Part shown: piece by piece, positions 58,393 through 64,000 of the stretch
How the letters are laid out: each line of letters opens with the position of its first letter
Numbering within the stretch: the first letter of the stretch is position 1
Origin: Sindora glabra
Taxonomy: Eukaryota > Streptophyta > Magnoliopsida > Fabales > Fabaceae
Length of the DNA: 64,000 bases
Direction of reading: 5' to 3'
NCBI GenBank assembly: GCA_020226215.1
Contig: CM035233.1
Location: 27,841,150-27,905,149, forward strand
The notes under the pieces: generated by a model
Databases searched by the model: none
What the model saw: the letters and a program-made list of their open reading frames with translations, nothing else
Told to the model about the DNA's origin: nothing
Made by a program: the position numbers and the translations under genes

Positions 58393-58623
58393 TATGAATC
58401 AATTGTGTAATCGATTCACAATGGATGGTTTTAGTTTTGGACCTCAAGAGTTGATTGCACAATTCATTCACATAAAAACATTTCTTAACTATACTACGAA
58501 TTGATTGTGAAATCAATTCATATAAGAACATTTTTTGGGTTCCTAATGAATCGATTGTGCAATTTGTTCTCATGCCCCAAATTTTCTTTTGGATGCTTAG
58601 AATCAATTGTACACTTGATTCTA
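58393..58623. repeat. Five spaced palindromes of the GAATCGATTGTGCAATCGATTC type
   Basis: Near-palindromic 24-bp motifs at about 58393, 58448, 58498, 58549 and 58600, one every 50-55 bp: GAATCAATTGTGTAATCGAT, GAGTTGATTGCACAATTCAT, GAATTGATTGTGAAATCAAT, GAATCGATTGTGCAATTTGT and GAATCAATTGTACACTTGAT. Each can form a short hairpin. A related AATCGATTATTGG motif lies near 56134. Confidence 0.7.
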
Positions 58624-59338
58624 TCTTGTGGATTTTTGGTTTTCACAATATGTTTAATACGCACCTAGCCACCAATGCTACTTATTTACATTTATTGCAT
58701 TAAAACTGTAATATTACTATCCAAACACACATGTAAACCTCTTATCAACAATTTTCATCACTTATTACCTTTATAACTTCATATTTAATATCTTCTAAAA
58801 CAAACAATCATAAAATTCCTAGTTTATAAAATAAAGTGAGTAAGTAATTATCTACTTACCTCAAATTAGGAGAAATAAAGAAAATAGGAAGTGACTAATT
58901 GAAGAAAAGCTAACCTTATCATTCACAAGCACCCAATTACAACTTGAAATATCTAATTCTTCTTTCAATAACCAAATTCTAACAAAAATTCTATGAATTT
59001 CTAGTATTTAGAAGATGTACCTTGCTAGATGAAGAGAAATTAATAAAATTTTGTCTCTTACCCACTTAATATGGCCAAATTCTTATGGATTTGAAGTTGG
59101 GATAAAGAGTAAAGTGGTGAGGGAAAAGGAATTTAGGTGTTAATGATGAAAATTGGGGAAATAAGGCTTAGTTTTTAGGTTTTAACTTAGGGTGAAATTT
59201 TTTAGGCATTTGAAGATTAGTTAGGGCGATTCTAGAAACATTGTAATATTTCATAGGAGTCTTTAGAAAATATGTTAAGTGATGTTCACATCACAATGCA
59301 CTAAAATTAGATTAAAATATTAGTTACTATTATAAGAA

Positions 59339-60931
59339 TGTAGATAATGGCACAACTAGGTTGCCCTAGTGATTTTTTAATTTTACCTTTTCCAAATTAA
59401 TTCCTAACAATACCTACATAATTGTTGAATTATTTATGCAATGAAAATAAAGAAAACTAATGCAAATATAATGATAATGCAATGAAATAGAATGTTGTGC
59501 AGAAACATAAATAGAATCAGAATGCAAAATGTAATATTATGTTGTATACAAAATAGAATTGGAATTGGGGGGTTGGTTACACAAATTAAACAATATAATA
59601 AGAACAAAATTAAGCACAAGATAGAAGTAAAATAGAAATAAGACATAAAAGAATTCAATGGAATCAAATAGCTGATTCAAGAAAATTGAAAGTCCTAAAT
59701 TAGATTAATCATAGATCAATTAGGATTTAACTTTTTCTAACTAATTCTTCAACCTTGAATAACTTAAAATCCCTACAATAAATTCTGAGTTCTACACTAG
59801 ACCATCGCCTAAGATTTGTTCAATTAAGATTAGTTGAATTAAGCAATTGCTTTAATCCCTATGCTAGATTGAAATGGATTTATAAATAGAATTTAGTTGA
59901 TTCGAGAAATCAAATTAGAAATCTCTAATTAATCCTTCTACCCTCTATCCTTATATATAAAACTATGATTTATCAACCATAATTTCATATCAAAATAGCA
60001 AAGAAATTAGAAATCACAAGGGTGAATATCAATTATATCAAATTAACATCCAACACAAGGAATCTTAAGACTTTCAGCACAAGTAAATAGAGAAGGAGGA
60101 TTATTAATTAAGAAAGTTCAACATTACAAATCATAATCTCATAATCCTTAAGAGAAGAGTCTCAATGCCTTGAATTAACCATGAATTTAGGCTTCCATTG
60201 ATGAAGAACAAAGAAAGCAAAAGGAAAAAAAAGGTTATCTACTGAGTCTTCTGTGTGTAGTCTAAATATGTTATTCTCTTTAGCTCTCTTGCTTATTTAT
60301 ATAATGTAGTTAGCCTAAAACCGTATTGAACTAGGATTAGATGACTCTTAGGATTACAATAATAAGGCTTTCCTAATTTATAGAAGCCTAGACCTATTTT
60401 TTACAAGTCAATTAATTCTAATAGATACATTAGTGAATTCTTATGGTCTAACTTCCAAGCAGAATAAGGCCATGAAATCAATAAAATTTGGAAGATCCAT
60501 AAGCATGAAAGTTGTAGGCCTGTGTCTTTTGAGAATTTGGGTTCTAATTTCAAGTTAATCAGACCATTATAGCTCAAGATATGGCCCAAATATAGAAATG
60601 GATTCAGTTAGGACAGAGATAGAGTTTCAGCTTCTTGGCTAAATAAAGGCTCGAAGAAGTTCGAACTGGGATTTGACCAAAACATAAAAATTATAGTTCC
60701 CTCTTTTATATTTCCAAAAATATAAAGTTTGCATCAATTTGACATCCATATCTCAAGATATAACTGAAAAATAGAAACAGTGTCAAAATTTAGCATTTAC
60801 TGAATAAATTTACAATATTGTAAAATTGACCACAAATTATAAAACAAGACCTATTCTGTAAAATTAAGCAAATATAACACCTAAGAGACATAAAATAGAG
60901 AAAAATAAAATAGTAAATATTTTTCTCATCA
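59339..60931 (-). mobile_element. Family G LTR-like block, copy 2
   Basis: A homologue of 43398-45007. Plus-strand ends are TGTAGATAATGGCACAACTA...TTTTTCTCATCA; read on the minus strand it starts TGATGAG. Flanking bases AAGAA and TTAAG do not form a TSD. It sits exactly between family I and family H blocks. Confidence 0.6.
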
Positions 60932-61786
60932 TTAAGTAAATTAGAAATTTCAAATAGGCATTTTATTAGAAACTATCCAAATCAAAAAACCTAGTGAAGA
61001 AATCAAGTGAAATTTGAAAGAATCGTGAGAGTAATTTGGACATGTGCCTAAGTTAAGTTTTTATAAGAAATTTATTGGACATCAAAATAGATAAAAACTT
61101 CAATTAAAAACTAAATAATAAATTTTGAAAAATTCGCATAGGAAATTGCTAAAATTCCAAAGCTTGAATAAATCAAAAAGTAAGAATTTGAGCTAAAAAT
61201 TAAAGGAATTAATTTAAAACTCTTTTAGGCTAATTTAAAATATTTTCTAAGCCTAAAATATGTATGGAAAATTCAAAAATAAAGACCCTAACTAAGGCCC
61301 AAAGCTTAAGGGCAAAAATGCAAGAATGTGAAAAATTAGGGCCATATTGCAATAAATCCTATTTGCCCATTCTAGGCCACTGAATTTTATTAATTTTTTT
61401 GGTAATAATTTACTGAACTTGAAGGCAATTTGGTCATCTTAATTTCTCAGCCACTTGTCTAACATTTTTCTTAAAAATTAATAAATAACAATAAGAAAAT
61501 TTAAGATATTTTTATGGTCTTATATATTAGTGTAGGCTAGCCATTTTGATGCAAAAAATTTTACTCCTTAGCTAGCTTCAAAACTATGAGAAAGAAGAGA
61601 AGAACAAATGGCGATCTAAGCTTTCATTATTTACAAAAAGATTAGTGGTAACTCTTTATTTTATATTCATAAGATGATGATATTGTTAATTTATATCTTC
61701 CTTAAATACCATATATGTTGGTGTTTGGTTTTGATTATGATAGCTTGTTAGAATGATGGAAAAAGTATTCACAAAAATTGCTAGGA

Positions 61787-61791
61787 AAGGT
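61787..61791. repeat. Target-site duplication AAGGT, left copy
   Basis: Matches 63290-63294. Confidence 0.9.
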
Positions 61792-63289
61792 TGACTGCTA
61801 TCCCGCAAGTGCACGGGTTAAGTCGAGTTATAGTATAAAAGATTATCGTTCTCCACAGGGATTGTAGATTGAGTACTAACTAAATCTTAAGTAAAATTAT
61901 CTAGGCAGATCAATTAATTTTGAGAATCAAGAGTGAAATGTAAAACAAAGCTTAGCTATCAAAAATAAGGTTTGATTCAATGTAATAAAAGCGTACTCAA
62001 CTTAAGAATCCCTTGTACATTTCATTATGGAATGAATATAATTCTCTAACTTGGTTTACTATTAATTAAGATTGCTGGATTACCAAAATTAAGCTATACC
62101 TCATTGCAAGGCTACTAGCTACTAACCAAGAGATTAAGTGCCTAGAATTACTCTAGTAATCACTCATCTAGGTTGCATTAACTTTGCTTAGAATCCATTC
62201 TTGGACATTTCATCCTGTGCAAAAGAATCCAATTAGCTTAATTCCTAAGTCTAATTGATATTCTCAATGATCATGCAAGATCCAATTAATCAATTAGTCA
62301 TTTCAACCTAGAATCAATTAATCCATAACACAAATCCAATATTCCAGATATATTGGCTTGTTCCAGTCAAAACAGCATAATCAAATCATAAATCAATAGT
62401 AAATCAAGTTAGATTATATAAAATTCAATTCCATAACTCCATGAACAAGTTCACCCAAGCTGAGCACAAGGGTTTAGTGTGAAAACATTACAAAATTAGA
62501 AGAAAACCAGAAAATAGAGAGGGAAGTCAAACAATTCATGAAGATCTACAAATTCCTTGCTTGATTCTTCAATTCCTTGCTTAAATCCACGTTAGAAGAT
62601 GCCCTTGGTGAGTTTGGGTCTCCCCTAAGGTTTCTCCCAGCAGCTCTCCTTGTTAATTCTCAATTTCTCCTCCCCCTCCCCCTTTCAAAATTTCGCACAA
62701 AACTTATATTGGTTATGTACATGGGGGTCAACACTGCCCGTGTTTTACCCCGTGTTTCTTAGCGAAAGTTGAGCAACACGAAACACGTTGTGTGACATGC
62801 CCCGTGTTCTTCTCCGAAGTGTCAAGCAGTAATGTACACGGGGTAGAACACGTCCTATGTTGTACGCTGTGTTTTTCAACGAAGACTGATCAGCATGTTA
62901 CATGGGGTGTGACACTCCCCGTGTTTACCTCAGAAGCAAATGGCAGTAAGATACACGGTGTATGACACGTCCCGTGTTTAACCCTGTGTTTAACCCCGTG
63001 TTCTTCTCTGAGCAGCCCAATGAAGCCTCGAAGCAATCCAGAAGGAAACACGACCCTAAACACGGGGTTCCCATGCCCCGTGTTCTTTGTCAAGTGAACA
63101 AATTTGCTTCAATTCTTCACAATTTGAATGGTTTTGCTTCCGGATCCTTTTCTAATGCTCATATGTGTCATTTTAAGACCTGAAAACAAAATATAGAGCA
63201 TTAAGTATCCTTTTCAATCAATTTGCACAAAATACTAAGTAAATGAGTGATGAAACACATAGAATTTAGGTGCATTTGTGCATTTATCA
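61792..63289 (-). mobile_element. Family F solo LTR, copy 2
   Basis: A 1,498-bp LTR with ends TGACTGCTATCC...GCATTTATCA and exact AAGGT duplications. A close relative of 56774-58222, with the same TATA box (minus strand, 62700-62711) and a six-unit array. Confidence 0.9.
62716..63200 (-). repeat. ACACGGGG palindrome array plus tail (family F copy 2)
   Basis: Six units at 62716-63090 in the same order as copy 1, with a small extra repeat (TTTAACCCTGTGTTTAACCC) in the fifth. The tail has CGGATCCTTTTCTAATG. Confidence 0.85.
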
Positions 63290-63294
63290 AAGGT
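63290..63294. repeat. Target-site duplication AAGGT, right copy
   Basis: Matches 61787-61791. Confidence 0.9.
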
Positions 63295-64000
63295 GAAGAT
63301 ACAAATTTATTGGAATGACAACAAATCATACAAAGGATGTTGAATAAAGATTTTAGTCACCATATGAATTTAAGGGTTAGAAATTTTTGAAATTTTAATC
63401 CTTGGAATGTTAAAAGCCATGATTAGTGTAAAGATGATTGTATAAGAAATTATAATTTTTTTGAAATTTTAAAATGTATGAAAAGCTAAGTTATAGTTGA
63501 AGTACTCAAAACTGCTCATTTCATACCTCTATTCTAGTTAGTCTTGATTTTCAAATTTTTTGAGGCATTAAATGATTGAGAAAAATTATGGAAATCCTTG
63601 AAAAATATATTAGGATATTATCAACATTGTGTTAAAATTTGGTGACAAACAAAGTTAATTTGGTTACCTAAATGATAGCTTTATTTTTACAGCTCCAATG
63701 CTATTTGAAAATTTTAGTTTTGAGTTCATGCCTTTAAAGCACTAGCAAAACCATGAAATTTATTGTACAACACTTAATTTTCCTTATTTAACATGTTAGA
63801 GATATTATATCAAAATTTGGTGATGATTAGAGATGATTTGGATACTCAAAAGGGGCTTGGATGGCAGGTGCCCTTATGTTACCTATTTTTGAAGTTCCCA
63901 TTTAGGTTTTGTGTGAATAGTACCTATAGGAATGAATAGTATAATATAATTGATTCTTAATGTATAATATTATATTAGGAATGTTAGGCTTAAATTTCAT

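Larger units (their letters stand above)
55886..59335 (-). mobile_element. Family I LTR-like block
   Basis: The plus-strand left edge TGTTATACCACCC resembles an LTR end in reverse (GGGTGGTATAACA). The right edge is near TAGTTACTATTATAA. GAATG occurs at 55881-55885 and 59336-59340 and may be the TSD. Without the nested family F LTR the block is about 2.0 kb. Minus-strand text near the right end (AATTTCACCCTAAGTTAAAA) looks like LTR sequence. The right terminus lacks a clean CA, so the call is tentative. Confidence 0.4.
60937..64000 (+). mobile_element. Family H LTR-like block, plus copy, cut by window end
   Basis: Homologous, in reverse orientation, to 224-3021. Shared text includes the ATCAAGTGAAATTTG and AAAAACCTAG region at the start, and GTTAGAGATATTATATCAAA plus TTGGTGATGATTAGA near 63800. 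Interrupted by a family F solo LTR at 61792-63289. The end is outside the window. Confidence 0.5.

Overview
The window looks like AT-rich, gene-poor nuclear DNA of a flowering plant, most likely a eudicot. I found no convincing host gene, tRNA or rRNA gene. Almost everything recognisable is LTR retrotransposon sequence, much of it nested. Boundaries rest mainly on seven exact 5-bp target-site duplications (TSDs) read by eye: CTCAG, GTAAG, TTAAC, ATGCC, ATAGT, AAGGT and CTAAT. Family letters A-I are my own labels. Clade names are inferences from protein motifs.

Left block (1-27045). Degenerate sequence at 1-223 and 3027-3510 is the inverted copy of 26344-27045. A family H LTR-like block (224-3021) interrupts the left arm. 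Between the arms lie a truncated Ty1/copia tail with its 3' LTR (4245-6334, family C, minus strand) and an old, degenerate chromovirus (family B, minus strand, 6335-26343). A very young and almost intact Tekay/Del-like chromovirus (family A, 6906-16685, plus strand) is inserted in one family B LTR. It has 2.5-kb LTRs that are about 99.8% identical, an initiator-Met tRNA primer site, a polypurine tract and a 1456-codon gag-pol frame. An in-frame TAA cuts that frame just before the chromodomain-like tail.

Middle block (28660-51986). A solo family A-type LTR (28665-31578, minus strand) is followed by an old Tat-like Ty3/gypsy element (family D, 32768-51981, minus strand, TSD CTAAT). Its gag, protease, RT, RNase H and integrase are recognisable but full of stops. 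A degenerate antisense extra reading frame lies between integrase and 3' LTR. Family D is split by a CRM/Reina-like element (family E, plus strand), which itself carries an internally deleted family A element (38226-41229, TSD GTAAG). Other interruptions are a family G LTR-like block, a copia solo LTR (46172-47538) and a fragment of plastid petA (45019-45168).

Right block (51987-64000). This holds a foldback repeat, an (AT)n microsatellite, and stacked LTR-like blocks of families I, G and H. Families I and H are each interrupted by a family F solo LTR (56774-58222 and 61792-63289).

The most unusual signal is a GC-rich array of nested palindromes built on ACACGGGG/CCCCGTGT plus a conserved tail. 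It occurs in family A LTRs, inside a predicted leader intron, and in the otherwise unrelated family F LTRs, just upstream of the TATA box and in opposite orientation. It is missing from the family A-type solo LTR, so it behaves like a module that moves between LTR families.
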